Below are positions 17,820 through 26,455 of a stretch of DNA of 64,000 nt, one piece after another. The stretch is from the NCBI GenBank assembly GCA_017744365.1, contig JAGIBL010000001.1, positions 1,113,416 through 1,177,415 of the forward strand. The letters are read 5' to 3'. Position numbers and translations under genes: made by a program. This DNA comes from Nocardioidaceae bacterium (GTDB taxonomy: Bacteria > Actinomycetota > Actinomycetes > Propionibacteriales > Nocardioidaceae). How positions within the stretch are numbered: position 1 is the stretch's first letter; every line of letters starts with the position of its first letter. The notes under the pieces were generated by a model. That model ran no database searches, had not been told where the DNA came from, and was given only the letters and a program-made list of their open reading frames with translations.

Positions 17820-18658
17820 CCGCGATGACCAGCACCGAGCGACCCGGCACGGCTCTCGCGTCGCACCCACGCGCGGTGGCGGTGGCCACCGGCCTCGGGT
17901 GCACCTACGGCCTGGGCGGACGGCGGCCGGTGGAGGCGCTCGGCCCGCTGGACCTGAGCCTCGCTGCCGGGGAGTTCGTCTCGGTGGTGGGACCGTCGGG
18001 CTGCGGCAAGTCGACCTTCGTCAACGTGCTCGCCGGCCTGAGCGCACCGACTCGCGGCAGCCTGGAGATCCACCTGGACGGCAGCTCGCCGTCCCCGGTG
18101 GCGACGGTGTTCCAGGACTTCGGCATCTTTCCGTGGAAGACGGTGCAGGCGAACGTCGAGCTAGGCCTCCGGGCCCGCGGCGAGTCCCGTGCCCGAGCAC
18201 GCTCCGAGTCCCGCTCCTGGCTGACCCGCCTGGGGCTGCGCGACTTCGCCGACGCCTACCCCGCCGAGCTCTCCGGCGGGATGCGGCAGCGGGTCGCGAT
18301 CGCGCGGGCGCTGGTGCTCGAGCCGGAGATCCTGCTGATGGACGAGCCGTTCGCCTCGCTGGACGCCCAGCTGCGCGAGCTGATGCAGGCCGAGCTGCTC
18401 AAGATCTGCGAGGAGGACCGGCGCACGGTCGTCTTCGTCACCCACAGCCTGGACGAGGCCATCGTCCTCTCCGACCGGGTCCTGGTCATGACCGCCCGGC
18501 CCGGCCGGATCCTCGCGGACACCGCGGTCCCGTTCGCCCGGCCGCGCGACCCCGACGTGCGCGCGAGCGTCGAGTTCGCCGAGCTCCGCGAGCGGCTCTG
18601 GGAGCTGCTGCGCGACGAGGTCACCGCGCAGCTGGGCGAGACGGAGGCTCACCGATGA
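17816..18658 (+). CDS. ABC transporter ATP-binding protein (nitrate/sulfonate/taurine class)
   Basis: A 280-residue ATPase energising the importer. It has Walker A GPSGCGKST at about 59-67, a Q-loop in VFQDFGIFPWKT, which is typical of the SsuB/TauB class, signature LSGGMRQR, Walker B LLMDEP and switch THSLDEA. The GTG start at 17816 overlaps the previous stop (GTGA); ATG 17825 three codons later is an alternative. It overlaps the permease gene by ATGA. Confidence 0.9.
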   Translation: MTAMTSTERPGTALASHPRAVAVATGLGCTYGLGGRRPVEALGPLDLSLAAGEFVSVVGPSGCGKSTFVNVLAGLSAPTRGSLEIHLDGSSPSPVATVFQDFGIFPWKTVQANVELGLRARGESRARARSESRSWLTRLGLRDFADAYPAELSGGMRQRVAIARALVLEPEILLMDEPFASLDAQLRELMQAELLKICEEDRRTVVFVTHSLDEAIVLSDRVLVMTARPGRILADTAVPFARPRDPDVRASVEFAELRERLWELLRDEVTAQLGETEAHR

Positions 18659-19506
18659 CGAGCACCGTGACCACCGCCACCGAACAGGTGCTCCGCCGCG
18701 TCCCGGTCGGCACCCCGGAGTCGCTCGGTGCCCGGCGCCGGCGGCGGCGCCTGCTCGAGCTCGGTCTCGCGGCGGGCATCCCGGCCGCGCTGGTCGCGCT
18801 CTGGCAGGTGGCCAGCGACCAGGAGTGGATCAGCAGCCGGATCTACCCGCCGCCCAGCCGGGTGGTGAGCGCGGTCGGCGACCTGTGGTCCGCCGGACGG
18901 CTGCAGGACGCGATCCTGGACAGCCTGCAGGTGATCCTCGCCGGTTTCGTGATCGGAGCCCTGGCCGGGTTCGCGGTCGGTGTGCTGACGGGCGCCTCGG
19001 CGCTCGCCAAGGCGGCCCTGGAGCCGCTGCTGATGGGCCTCTACGTGGTGCCCAAGCTGGCGATGCTGCCGGTCTTCCTGACCGTGTTCGGATTCGGCAC
19101 CGCACCGAAGGTCGCGCTGGTCGTGGTCACGGTCTTCTTCTTCGTCTGGATCGACGTGATGGAGGCGATGTGGCGGATCCCGGAGGGCTACCTCGAGGCG
19201 GCGAGGTCGCTGCGGCTCAGCCGCTGGGGGACCTTCCAGCACGTGCGCCTGCCCGGCGTGCTGCCGAACCTCCTGGTCTCCCTGCGGATCTCGATCGGCG
19301 TCGCCGTGCTCGTGACCATCGCCGCCGAGTTCATCGTCGGCGGCACCGGGCTCGGCTACCTCATCTTCAGCTCCAACCAGTACTTCCTGCTGGACCGGGT
19401 CTACGCGGGGATCGTCACGGTCGCGCTCCTGGGCGTGCTGCTGTCCTGGCTGATCGCGTTCGCAGGACGCCGGCTGACCCCGTGGATCCGAGGACGTGCC
19501 CGATGA
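18655..19506 (+). CDS. ABC transporter permease (SsuC-like)
   Basis: A 283-residue inner-membrane permease. About six membrane helices follow an Arg-rich N-terminus, and the coupling helix EAARSLRLSRWGTFQHVRLPG is the EAA motif that docks onto the ATPase. AAEFIVGGTGLGYLIF is the usual SsuC/TauC C-terminal loop. Only one permease gene is present, so it should act as a homodimer. It overlaps both neighbours by four bases. Confidence 0.9.
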   Translation: MTSTVTTATEQVLRRVPVGTPESLGARRRRRRLLELGLAAGIPAALVALWQVASDQEWISSRIYPPPSRVVSAVGDLWSAGRLQDAILDSLQVILAGFVIGALAGFAVGVLTGASALAKAALEPLLMGLYVVPKLAMLPVFLTVFGFGTAPKVALVVVTVFFFVWIDVMEAMWRIPEGYLEAARSLRLSRWGTFQHVRLPGVLPNLLVSLRISIGVAVLVTIAAEFIVGGTGLGYLIFSSNQYFLLDRVYAGIVTVALLGVLLSWLIAFAGRRLTPWIRGRAR

Positions 19507-21041
19507 CCAGGACCGCCCACTCCTTCTCGCTGGCCGACCTCGTCCGGGAGCAGGCGCGCACCCTGCCCGGCCTGCCCGCGCTGGTCGACACGGCCGGCAC
19601 CCTGACCTACGGCGAGATCGACGAGCTCAGCGGCGTGCTCGCCGACCGCCTGCGCGCCGCCGGGCTCCCTCCGGGCGGGCGGGTGGTCTGGTTCGGCCCG
19701 GACGACCGCCGGTACGTCGTCGCGCTGTTCGCCGTCGCGCGCGCGGGCGGGTCGATGCTGCCGCTGAACTGGCGGTGCACCGCGGCCGAGCTCGCCGGAC
19801 ACCTGAGCCAGGCCCGTCCGGACGTCGTGCTGACCGCGCACCACGACCGGGCGGAGACCGCACTGCCGCCGACCTCCGCCCCGGTCATCGACCTGGACGC
19901 GGCCGGCGAGCCCGGCCCGGGCGAAACCCAGCCAGCCACCCGGCCAGCCACCGCGCCAGCTCCCGTCGAGCCGGTCGTCGACGACGAGGAGCCGGTGATC
20001 GAGTTCTTCACCGCGGCCTTCTCGGGCAGGTCCCGGATCGCCGGCGTCCCGCACCGCGCGATCGTGACGCAGAGCCTGGTCATGGGCGCGCTCGGCGAGG
20101 TCGACGCCCGCGAGGAGGTCTACCTGGCCTCGGGCCCGATGTTCCACATGGGCGTGCTGCTCAAGCTGCTGGCCAACTACCTGTTCGGCAATCCGGTGGT
20201 GATCGCCGGCACCGGTGACCCCGAGGAGCTGTGCCGGCTCGTCGAGGAGCACCGGGTGACCAGCGCGTACCTGTTCAAGCCGACGCTGCAGCGGATCGTG
20301 GAGCTCAACGCCGACAAGACCTTCGACCTGTCCTCGCTGCGGATGATCCCGGACGTTCCGCCCGACGCGGTCGCCGAGCAGTGGTACGCGATGACCTCGT
20401 GCCCGCGGCGCGACCCGTCCTGGGTGATGGGCTACGGCCAGACCGAGACCTGGGGCATGGTCGCCCTCACCGCGCGCGGCCCGGCCACCGAGGCCCGGTT
20501 CGGCCGGCCCTCCCCGGTGGCCGTCGTCCGGGTGCTCGACCGCGCCGGTGAGGAGGCCCGACCCGGAGAGCCGGGGGAGATCACGGTTCGCGGGCCCCAG
20601 CTGATGACCGGGTACGACGCCGGCTGGCTCGACGCCGAGGAGCACCGCACCGGGGACGTCGGCATCCGGCGTGCTGACGGCGGCCTGGACTTCCTCGGGC
20701 CGATGCGTGCCCTCATCAAGTCCGGGATGGAGAACGTCTACCCGGCCGAGGTCGAGGCCGTGCTGCTCGAGCACCCTGCCGTGACCGCGGCCTGCGTCGT
20801 CGGCGTGCCGGACCCGGTCTGGGGCGAGCGGGTCTGCGCTGCCCTGGTGACCGCTCCCGGTCACACCCTCGACGAGGCCGAGGCTGTTGCCCACGTGCGC
20901 GGCCGGATCGCGTCGTACAAGAAGCCCCGCGAGGTGCGCATCGTCGCGTCCTTGCCGATCGGAGCCGCCGGCGTCGACCGCGACGCCGTGCGCCGCTTGT
21001 TCGAGACCCACGAGGAGAACCCTGCCGATGCCCCGCGCTGA
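19503..21041 (+). CDS. AMP-binding (acyl-CoA synthetase-like) protein with degenerate motifs
   Basis: A 512-residue ANL-superfamily protein. YGQTETWG (A5), HRTGDVG (A7) and SGMENVYPAEVE (A8) are kept. The phosphate loop, normally TSGTTGxPK, reads FTAAFSGRSRIAGVPH (169-184), and the C-terminal catalytic lysine (usually GK) is replaced by Val491 in GAAGVDRDAVR. A Pro/Ala/Thr-rich linker at about 143-158 precedes the altered loop. These changes argue against ordinary adenylation; it may bind acyl-CoA or an acyl-adenylate, or depend on the intact ligase encoded next. It overlaps both neighbours. Confidence 0.8.
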   Translation: MTRTAHSFSLADLVREQARTLPGLPALVDTAGTLTYGEIDELSGVLADRLRAAGLPPGGRVVWFGPDDRRYVVALFAVARAGGSMLPLNWRCTAAELAGHLSQARPDVVLTAHHDRAETALPPTSAPVIDLDAAGEPGPGETQPATRPATAPAPVEPVVDDEEPVIEFFTAAFSGRSRIAGVPHRAIVTQSLVMGALGEVDAREEVYLASGPMFHMGVLLKLLANYLFGNPVVIAGTGDPEELCRLVEEHRVTSAYLFKPTLQRIVELNADKTFDLSSLRMIPDVPPDAVAEQWYAMTSCPRRDPSWVMGYGQTETWGMVALTARGPATEARFGRPSPVAVVRVLDRAGEEARPGEPGEITVRGPQLMTGYDAGWLDAEEHRTGDVGIRRADGGLDFLGPMRALIKSGMENVYPAEVEAVLLEHPAVTAACVVGVPDPVWGERVCAALVTAPGHTLDEAEAVAHVRGRIASYKKPREVRIVASLPIGAAGVDRDAVRRLFETHEENPADAPR

Positions 21042-22338
21042 GAACCTGGTCCGCGCCACCGACCTGTCCCGCACCGCGCCGTACTGGAACCCGGAGGCGG
21101 AGACCATGCCGGCCGAGCAGCTGCACGCCCACCAGCGGCGCGGCGTGGCCGAGGTGTGGGACCGGATCTGGTCCGAGCCGATCCCGTTCTACGCCGATCG
21201 CTACGCCGCCGCCGGGCTCTCGGCGGGCGAGGTGCCCGACCTGGACGCGGTGCCGCGGACCACCAAGGACGACCTGCGTGCCGACGAGGCCGCCCACCCG
21301 CCGTTCGGCACGCACCGCTCGGTCGGCCTGGACCAGGCGGTGCGGATCTCGAAGACCACCGGCACCTCCGGCCGGCCGGTCTTCACGCTGATGGGTCCGC
21401 GCGACCTCGAGGCCGCCATCGAGATGCAGGCCCGCACCACCTGGACGCTCGGCCTGCGACCCGGTGACCGGTTCACGCACCCGTGGCCCGGCGGCCTCTA
21501 CGTCTCGGCCGCGTTCACCAACTTCTTCTACACCCGCACCGGGGTGCTCGAGATCCCCGTCGGGCCGCCGGTCACCGCCGAGGACGCCCGCGAGCACGTG
21601 GAGCTCTGGCAGCTGCTCCGCCCGCACGGGTTCATGCTCACGATGAGCCAGCTGCAGATCTACCTCGACGCGGCGGCGTCGCTCGGAACCGACTTCACCG
21701 AGCTGACCGCCGGGACCACGGTCAGCCTCTACGACCTGTCGATGAACCTGCCCGGCCCCCGCTCGCGGATGGAGAAGTACCTCGGCTGCCGGATCCGCAC
21801 CCAGTCCGGCGCCGGCGACATCCCGGGCTTCGGCGCGGCCGAGTGCGAGTTCGGGACCGGGGTGCACGTGCCGCACGACTACCTGGTCGTCCAGGTCGTC
21901 GATCCTGCGACCGGCGCCAGCCTGCCCGAGGGCCGGATGGGACACCTGGTGGTGACGACGATCGGCCTGGACGCGAACCTGGTCCGCTTCGACCTCGAGG
22001 ACCTCGCCACCCTCGAGTCCGGTCCGTGCCCGTGCGGGCGCACCGGCCCGCGCCTGCGGGTCTGGGGCCGCGCGGCCGAGGCGCTCGTGCTCGACGGCGT
22101 CACCGTGCTCCCGGTGCACGTCCAGGGCGCGCTCGACGAGCACGGAGGCCCGGAGTTCCAGGTGCACCTGGAGGAGTCCCGCCAGGCCGGCCGGCTGGTG
22201 CTCAGCATCGAGAGCACCGGTACCGGCACCGCCGAGGAGGAGCTGCTGGCCGCCGCCCTCGGTGTGCCGGTGACGGTCCGGCCGATCGTCCCCGGGTCGC
22301 TGCCGCGCGCCGCCTTCAAGCCCCGCCGGACCGGCTGA
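21028..22338 (+). CDS. phenylacetate-CoA ligase-family (PaaK-like) enzyme
   Basis: A 436-residue adenylate-forming ligase. The phosphate loop SKTTGTSGRPVF is intact at about 109-120, GAAECEF is followed by a PaaK-like VVDPATG turn, LVRFDLEDLA supplies the ribose-binding Asp, and a zinc-knuckle-like GPCPCGRTGPR precedes the hinge. The C-terminal lysine in AFKPRRTG could be the catalytic one. It should activate a carboxylic acid to a CoA thioester; the acid is unknown. ATG 21028 lies 14 bases inside the previous gene. Confidence 0.83.
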   Translation: MPRAENLVRATDLSRTAPYWNPEAETMPAEQLHAHQRRGVAEVWDRIWSEPIPFYADRYAAAGLSAGEVPDLDAVPRTTKDDLRADEAAHPPFGTHRSVGLDQAVRISKTTGTSGRPVFTLMGPRDLEAAIEMQARTTWTLGLRPGDRFTHPWPGGLYVSAAFTNFFYTRTGVLEIPVGPPVTAEDAREHVELWQLLRPHGFMLTMSQLQIYLDAAASLGTDFTELTAGTTVSLYDLSMNLPGPRSRMEKYLGCRIRTQSGAGDIPGFGAAECEFGTGVHVPHDYLVVQVVDPATGASLPEGRMGHLVVTTIGLDANLVRFDLEDLATLESGPCPCGRTGPRLRVWGRAAEALVLDGVTVLPVHVQGALDEHGGPEFQVHLEESRQAGRLVLSIESTGTGTAEEELLAAALGVPVTVRPIVPGSLPRAAFKPRRTG

Positions 22339-22346
22339 GGAGGGCG

Positions 22347-22775
22347 ATGATCACCGAGAGCCTGCACGGCCCGCGGCGGGTCCGCCCGGCCACCACCGAC
22401 GACGCCTCGTTCTGGTGGGACGGGCTGGAGCGTCGCGAGCTGCGCATCCAGCGGTGCGGCGCCTGCGCCCGGCTCCGGCACCCGTTCCAGGTGCGCTGCC
22501 CCGGGTGCGGGGACCTGGGCTGGGACTGGCTCGTCGCCTCCGGCAGCGGCAGCCTGCACAGCTTCGTCGTCTACCACGAACCGATCCTCAGCGAGACCCT
22601 CTATCCCTACACGGTGGGACTCGTCGACCTGGCCGAGGGCACCCGGGTGATCGCGCCGATGCTGCCCAACGACGGGTCCGGCCTGGAGGTCGGGGCACCG
22701 GTGCGGCTGGTCTGGTACGACGACCACGACGGTCCGGTCTGGCCGGTCTTCGTGCCCACCGGAGGGGCCCGATGA
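22347..22775 (+). CDS. Zn-ribbon/OB-fold protein (DUF35)
   Basis: A 142-residue protein with a rubredoxin-like zinc ribbon (CGAC at about 37-40 and CPGC at about 50-53) followed by an OB fold (GSGSLHSFVVYHEP ... PYTVGLVDLAEGTRV). DUF35 proteins bind the CoA end of substrates and pair with thiolase-like enzymes. The next gene encodes exactly such a partner and overlaps it by four bases, so a two-protein complex is likely. AGGAGG lies just before the ATG. Confidence 0.88.
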   Translation: MITESLHGPRRVRPATTDDASFWWDGLERRELRIQRCGACARLRHPFQVRCPGCGDLGWDWLVASGSGSLHSFVVYHEPILSETLYPYTVGLVDLAEGTRVIAPMLPNDGSGLEVGAPVRLVWYDDHDGPVWPVFVPTGGAR

Positions 22776-23962
22776 CAAGAGCGGTGACCCGGGCCGTGAT
22801 CGCCGGCGTCGGCCAGACCGAGTTCTCCGCACGCTCCGGCCGCAGCGAGGCACGGCTCGCCGTGGAGGCGGTGCTGGACGCGCTCGCCGACGCCCGGCTC
22901 GATCCCGCGTCGGTCGACGGGCTGGTCACGTTCGCGCACGACAGCACCCACGAGATCACCGTGGCCCGCAACCTCGGCCTGGACGGGCTCAGCTACACCG
23001 GGCGTACGACGTACGGCGGGACCGACTACTGCACCACCGTGCTGCAGGCCCGGCTCGCGGTCGAGGCCGGCCTCGCCACCACGGTCGTCTGCTACCGCGC
23101 CTTCAACGAGCGCTCCGGGATGCGCTTCGGCCGCGGGTTCGGTGAGGGGTTCGGGGCGTTCAGCCCGGGTCTGTCCGACGAGACCGACCAGTGGAGCCTG
23201 TCGGTGCCGTTCGGACTGCGGACGGCGGCCGGCTGGATCGGCATGTACGCGCGCCGGATGATGCACGAGCACGGCCTCACCAGCGCCGACCTGGCCGAGG
23301 TGAGCGTCGCGGCGCGCGCCCACGCGGCCACCAACCCGGCCGCACGGTTCTACCGCCGGCCGATCACCACCGAGGACCACCAGGAGTCGCGCATGATCGT
23401 CGAGCCGCTGCGGCTGCTCGACTGCTGCCTGGAGACCGACGGGGGAGCGGCGGTCGTGGTGACCACCGAGGACCGGGCACGCGAGACCGGCCGTCCGTAC
23501 GCCGTGATCGCCGGCGTCGCGACGGCCGCGGGACCCGACCAGCACCTGATGGCGTCGTACTACCGGCCGGACATCCTCGACTTCGGCGAGCTGACCCGGG
23601 TGGCCGACCAGGTCTGGAACCGCGCCGGCCTCGGTCCCGCCGACATCGACGTGGCGGTCCTCTACGACCACTTCACACCGATGGTGCTGGCGCAGCTGGA
23701 GGCCTGGGGCTTCTGCGAGCGGGGCGAGGCCAAGGAGTTCGTCCGCGACGGCAACATCCGGGTGGGCGGCCGGCTGCCGGTCAACCCGCACGGCGGACAG
23801 CTGGGGGAGGCCTACCTGCACGGGATGAACGGCATCAACGAGGCCGTCCGGCAGCTGCGCGGCGAGGCGGCGAACCAGGTACCGGGTGCACGCCACGTGC
23901 TCGTGTCCGCCCCGCCGGGCACCCCGTCGAGCGGGATGATCCTTACGATGGGCGCGACGTGA
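22772..23962 (+). CDS. thiolase-like (lipid-transfer/SCP-x type) acyltransferase or aldolase
   Basis: A 396-residue protein of the thiolase superfamily. The N-terminus AVIAGVGQTEFS, the DYCTTV stretch that carries a cysteine at the nucleophile position, and NPHGGQLGEAYLHGMNG near the C-terminus are hallmarks of the SCP-x/Ltp branch. Relatives paired with DUF35 proteins cleave beta-hydroxyacyl- or beta-ketoacyl-CoA (for example the steroid side-chain aldolases). It probably performs the C-C bond cleavage or formation step of this operon with the DUF35 partner. Confidence 0.85.
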   Translation: MTRAVTRAVIAGVGQTEFSARSGRSEARLAVEAVLDALADARLDPASVDGLVTFAHDSTHEITVARNLGLDGLSYTGRTTYGGTDYCTTVLQARLAVEAGLATTVVCYRAFNERSGMRFGRGFGEGFGAFSPGLSDETDQWSLSVPFGLRTAAGWIGMYARRMMHEHGLTSADLAEVSVAARAHAATNPAARFYRRPITTEDHQESRMIVEPLRLLDCCLETDGGAAVVVTTEDRARETGRPYAVIAGVATAAGPDQHLMASYYRPDILDFGELTRVADQVWNRAGLGPADIDVAVLYDHFTPMVLAQLEAWGFCERGEAKEFVRDGNIRVGGRLPVNPHGGQLGEAYLHGMNGINEAVRQLRGEAANQVPGARHVLVSAPPGTPSSGMILTMGAT

Positions 23963-24005
23963 ACCGCCCACCACCCTCCTCCCGGGCCCGCGAAGAAGGT
24001 GCACC

Positions 24006-24680
24006 TTGACGAGCACGGACGAACCGACGGCCGGCAAGCCGCGCCGGGGCCCTGTATCGACACCTGTCCCGGCGCCCGCGGCGACCCTGACCGCGCGCGG
24101 CCAGCGGACCCGCCGGGCGCTGCTGGACGCCGGTCGCCGGATCTTCGAGCGCGACGGCTACCACGACGCACGGATCGTCGACGTGGCCACCGAGGCGGGC
24201 TGCGCGGTGGGCTCGTTCTACAACTACTTCGACTCCAAGGAAGAGCTCTTCAAGGTCCTCCTCATCGAGCTGGAGGGCGAGGTCTACCGCGAGCCGGCAC
24301 GGCTGCCTCCCGACGCCGCGCCGATCGACCGGCTGCGCGAGACCAACCGCCTCTACTTCGAGAGCTTCCGGCGCAACTCCGCGTTCTGGGCGGTGGTCGA
24401 GGAGGCCGGCCTGCAGAGCAAGGAGGCGCGCCAGCTGCTCAACGACCGCCACCACTACTACCGCACCCGCACCGAGCGGGCGCTGGCGCTGTGGCAGACC
24501 CAGGGGATGATCCCGCCCGAGGTGAACCTGCGCTTCGCCTCGACCGCGCTGGGCGCGATGACCGAGCGCTGCGCCTACCTGTGGTTCGTCCTCGGCGAGA
24601 CCGTCGACGTCGACGAGGCCGTCGAGGAGATCACCCGCCTGTGGGCGGATGCTCTCAAGCTCGACGACGGCCGGGCCTGA
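24006..24680 (+). CDS. TetR-family transcriptional regulator
   Basis: A 224-residue one-component regulator. After a Pro-rich N-terminal tail of about 28 residues, the helix-turn-helix runs RRALLDAGRRIFERDGYHDARIVDVATEAGCAVGSFYNYFDSKEELF in outline (positions about 35-80). The rest is an all-helical ligand domain rich in aromatic residues, fitting a hydrophobic or acyl-CoA ligand. The TTG start at 24006 follows GAAGAAGG. It is the last gene of the operon and the natural candidate to bind the two palindromes before the first gene. Confidence 0.87.
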   Translation: MTSTDEPTAGKPRRGPVSTPVPAPAATLTARGQRTRRALLDAGRRIFERDGYHDARIVDVATEAGCAVGSFYNYFDSKEELFKVLLIELEGEVYREPARLPPDAAPIDRLRETNRLYFESFRRNSAFWAVVEEAGLQSKEARQLLNDRHHYYRTRTERALALWQTQGMIPPEVNLRFASTALGAMTERCAYLWFVLGETVDVDEAVEEITRLWADALKLDDGRA

Positions 24681-24703
24681 GCCCTCGCGATCCGGAAAGC
24701 GAC

Positions 24704-24736
24704 GATCCCCGGGTTCCTGTCGGGAACCCGGGGATC
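24704..24736 (+). terminator. hairpin terminator of the ABC/ligase operon
   Basis: A perfect 14-base-pair stem (GATCCCCGGGTTCC and its complement) with the loop TGTCG lies 24 bases after the TetR stop codon. A few T residues follow. It also faces the end of the reverse-strand tRNA and could stop transcription from both sides. Confidence 0.85.
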
Positions 24737-24742
24737 TCGTCG

Positions 24743-24827
24743 TGTCCGAGGGGGGACTTGAACCCCCACCCCCTATACGGGGACTAGCACCTCAAGCTAG
24801 CGCGTCTGCCTATTCCGCCACCCGGAC
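24743..24827 (-). tRNA. tRNA-Leu (anticodon GAG)
   Basis: An 85-base class II tRNA. The acceptor stem GTCCGGG pairs with CTCGGAC with one G-T wobble and the discriminator is A, as leucine tRNAs require. The anticodon stem CTAGC/GCTAG encloses the loop TTGAGGT, so the anticodon is GAG, reading CUC and CUU. A long variable arm (CCCCGTATAGGGG) and the T arm GGGGGTTCAAGTCCCCC are evident. CCA is not encoded. Confidence 0.95.
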
Positions 24828-24837
24828 GAGCGCGGTA

Positions 24838-24843
24838 ACACTA
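24838..24843 (-). promoter_or_regulatory. -10 element of the tRNA-Leu gene
   Basis: Reverse-strand TAGTGT lies 10 bases before the first base of the tRNA, a normal position for a tRNA promoter -10 box. Confidence 0.4.
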
Positions 24844-24891
24844 GCAAAGCCGGGGCCCGGTTTCCGAATCGGGTGGGGCAGGATGGAACCC

Positions 24892-26193
24892 ATGAGCACC
24901 TACGACCCCGCCGCCGAGGTCGTCGGCATCTGCAGCGACCTGATCGCCATCGACACCAGCAACTACGGGCACGACCAGTCGGGGCCGGGCGAGCGCAAGG
25001 CTGCCGAGCACGTCGCCGCGCTGCTCGACGAGGTCGGCATCGAGATGCAGGTCGTCGAGTCAGAGCCGGGCCGCACCTCGCTGGTCGGCCGCTGGGGCGG
25101 CTCGGACGGGGAGCCCGTCCTGCTGCACGGGCACCTGGACGTCGTGCCCGCGGCCGCCGACGACTGGCAGGTCCCGCCGTTCGCGGGCGAGGTGCGGGAC
25201 AACATGGTGTGGGGGCGCGGCGCGGTCGACATGAAGGACTTCGACGCGATGCTCCTCTCGGTCATCCGCGCTCGCGCGCAGGCCGGCGCGGTGCCGAGCC
25301 GCCCGCTGGTGCTCTGCTTCACCGCCGACGAGGAGGCCGGGGGAGCCAAGGGCGCGGGCCATCTCGCGCAGCACCACCGCGACTGGTTCGCGGACTGCAC
25401 GGTGGCCGTCGGTGAGGTCGGCGGGTTCAGCACCACCGTCCGCGACCGCCGCCTCTACCTGGTCCAGGCGGCCGAGAAGGGGATGGCCTGGACCCGGCTG
25501 ACCGCCCGCGGCAACGCCGGGCACGGCTCGATGCGCCACCCCGACAACGCGGTCACCCGGCTCGCCGCCGCGGTGGCGAGGATCGGCCAGCACACCTGGC
25601 CGGTCCAGCTCACCGACACGATGAAGGTGCTGCTCGCCACCGTCGCCGACCTGGCCGGCTCCGAGGCCACCCCGGAGAACGCCGAGGCGCTGATCGAGGA
25701 GTTCGGCCCGGCCTCCCGGATGCTCGGCGCGGTCATCCGGAACACGGTCAACCCGACGATGCTGGACGCCGGCTACAAGGTGAACGTGGTCCCCGGGGAG
25801 GCGACCGCGCGGATCGACGGCCGGTTCCTGCCCGGCTACGAGGACGAGTTCTGGGACACCCTGGCCGCGCTGGCCGGGCCGGACGTCGAGATCACCCGCG
25901 AGGTGCACATGCCCGGCAACGAGACCACCTTCGATGGCCAGGTGGTCGACGCGATGACGGCCGCGCTGCTCGCCGAGGAGCCCGACGCCCTGGTGGCGCC
26001 GTACCTGATGAGCGGCGGGACCGACGCCAAGTACTGGACCGAGCTGGGCATGCGGGCCTTCGGCTTCGCGCCGCTGCGCCTGCCCGCCGACCTGGACTTC
26101 ACCGCGCTGTTCCACGGGGTCGACGAGCGGGTCCCGGTCGACGCCCTCGAGTTCGGCGCGCGGGTGCTGGACCGGTTCCTGGGCGAGATCTGA
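24892..26193 (+). CDS. M20/M25/M40 family metallopeptidase
   Basis: A 433-residue two-zinc hydrolase of dipeptides or N-acyl amino acids. HGHLDVVP contributes the first zinc His and the Asp, GRGAVDMKD the bridging Asp, ADEEAGG the catalytic Glu and zinc Glu, and SGGTDAKYW plus the late LFHGVDE the C-terminal ligands. The dimerisation domain (NAGHGSM) spans about 205-320. ATG 24892 is preferred; ATG 24883 adds three residues. A CAGGAT -10-like box lies 7 bases before 24892. Confidence 0.88.
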   Translation: MSTYDPAAEVVGICSDLIAIDTSNYGHDQSGPGERKAAEHVAALLDEVGIEMQVVESEPGRTSLVGRWGGSDGEPVLLHGHLDVVPAAADDWQVPPFAGEVRDNMVWGRGAVDMKDFDAMLLSVIRARAQAGAVPSRPLVLCFTADEEAGGAKGAGHLAQHHRDWFADCTVAVGEVGGFSTTVRDRRLYLVQAAEKGMAWTRLTARGNAGHGSMRHPDNAVTRLAAAVARIGQHTWPVQLTDTMKVLLATVADLAGSEATPENAEALIEEFGPASRMLGAVIRNTVNPTMLDAGYKVNVVPGEATARIDGRFLPGYEDEFWDTLAALAGPDVEITREVHMPGNETTFDGQVVDAMTAALLAEEPDALVAPYLMSGGTDAKYWTELGMRAFGFAPLRLPADLDFTALFHGVDERVPVDALEFGARVLDRFLGEI

Positions 26194-26197
26194 TCGA

Positions 26198-26455
26198 TCA
26201 GGAGGCGTACCAGAACAGCGGCTGCGGCTGCCGGATGATCTTCCGGCGCAGCACCACCCGTCGTACGCCGTCCGGGCCGATCCGCATCCGGTCCAGCTCC
26301 CAGCCGCCGGCCTCGGCGCGCTCCACCAGCAGCCGGGTCACGAAGCTCTTGGAGAGGTCGCGCGGCAGCGTGATCCGGTCGAACTCGTACTCGACCCCGG
26401 GCCGCAGCGCCCGTCGTACGGTGCTGTCCAGCCGACGCTGCTTCGCGGACGTCAT
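26198..26455 (-). CDS. DUF5703-like small protein
   Basis: An 85-residue basic protein. EYEFDRITLPRDLSKSFVTRLLVERAEAGGWELDRMRIGPDG is the recognisable core of an actinobacterial family whose function is not known, and LRRKIIRQP closes it. Its ATG overlaps the stop codon of the aldo/keto reductase (ATGA), so the two are co-translated. It ends 4 bases after the convergent peptidase gene. Confidence 0.8.
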   Translation of the reverse strand: MTSAKQRRLDSTVRRALRPGVEYEFDRITLPRDLSKSFVTRLLVERAEAGGWELDRMRIGPDGVRRVVLRRKIIRQPQPLFWYAS

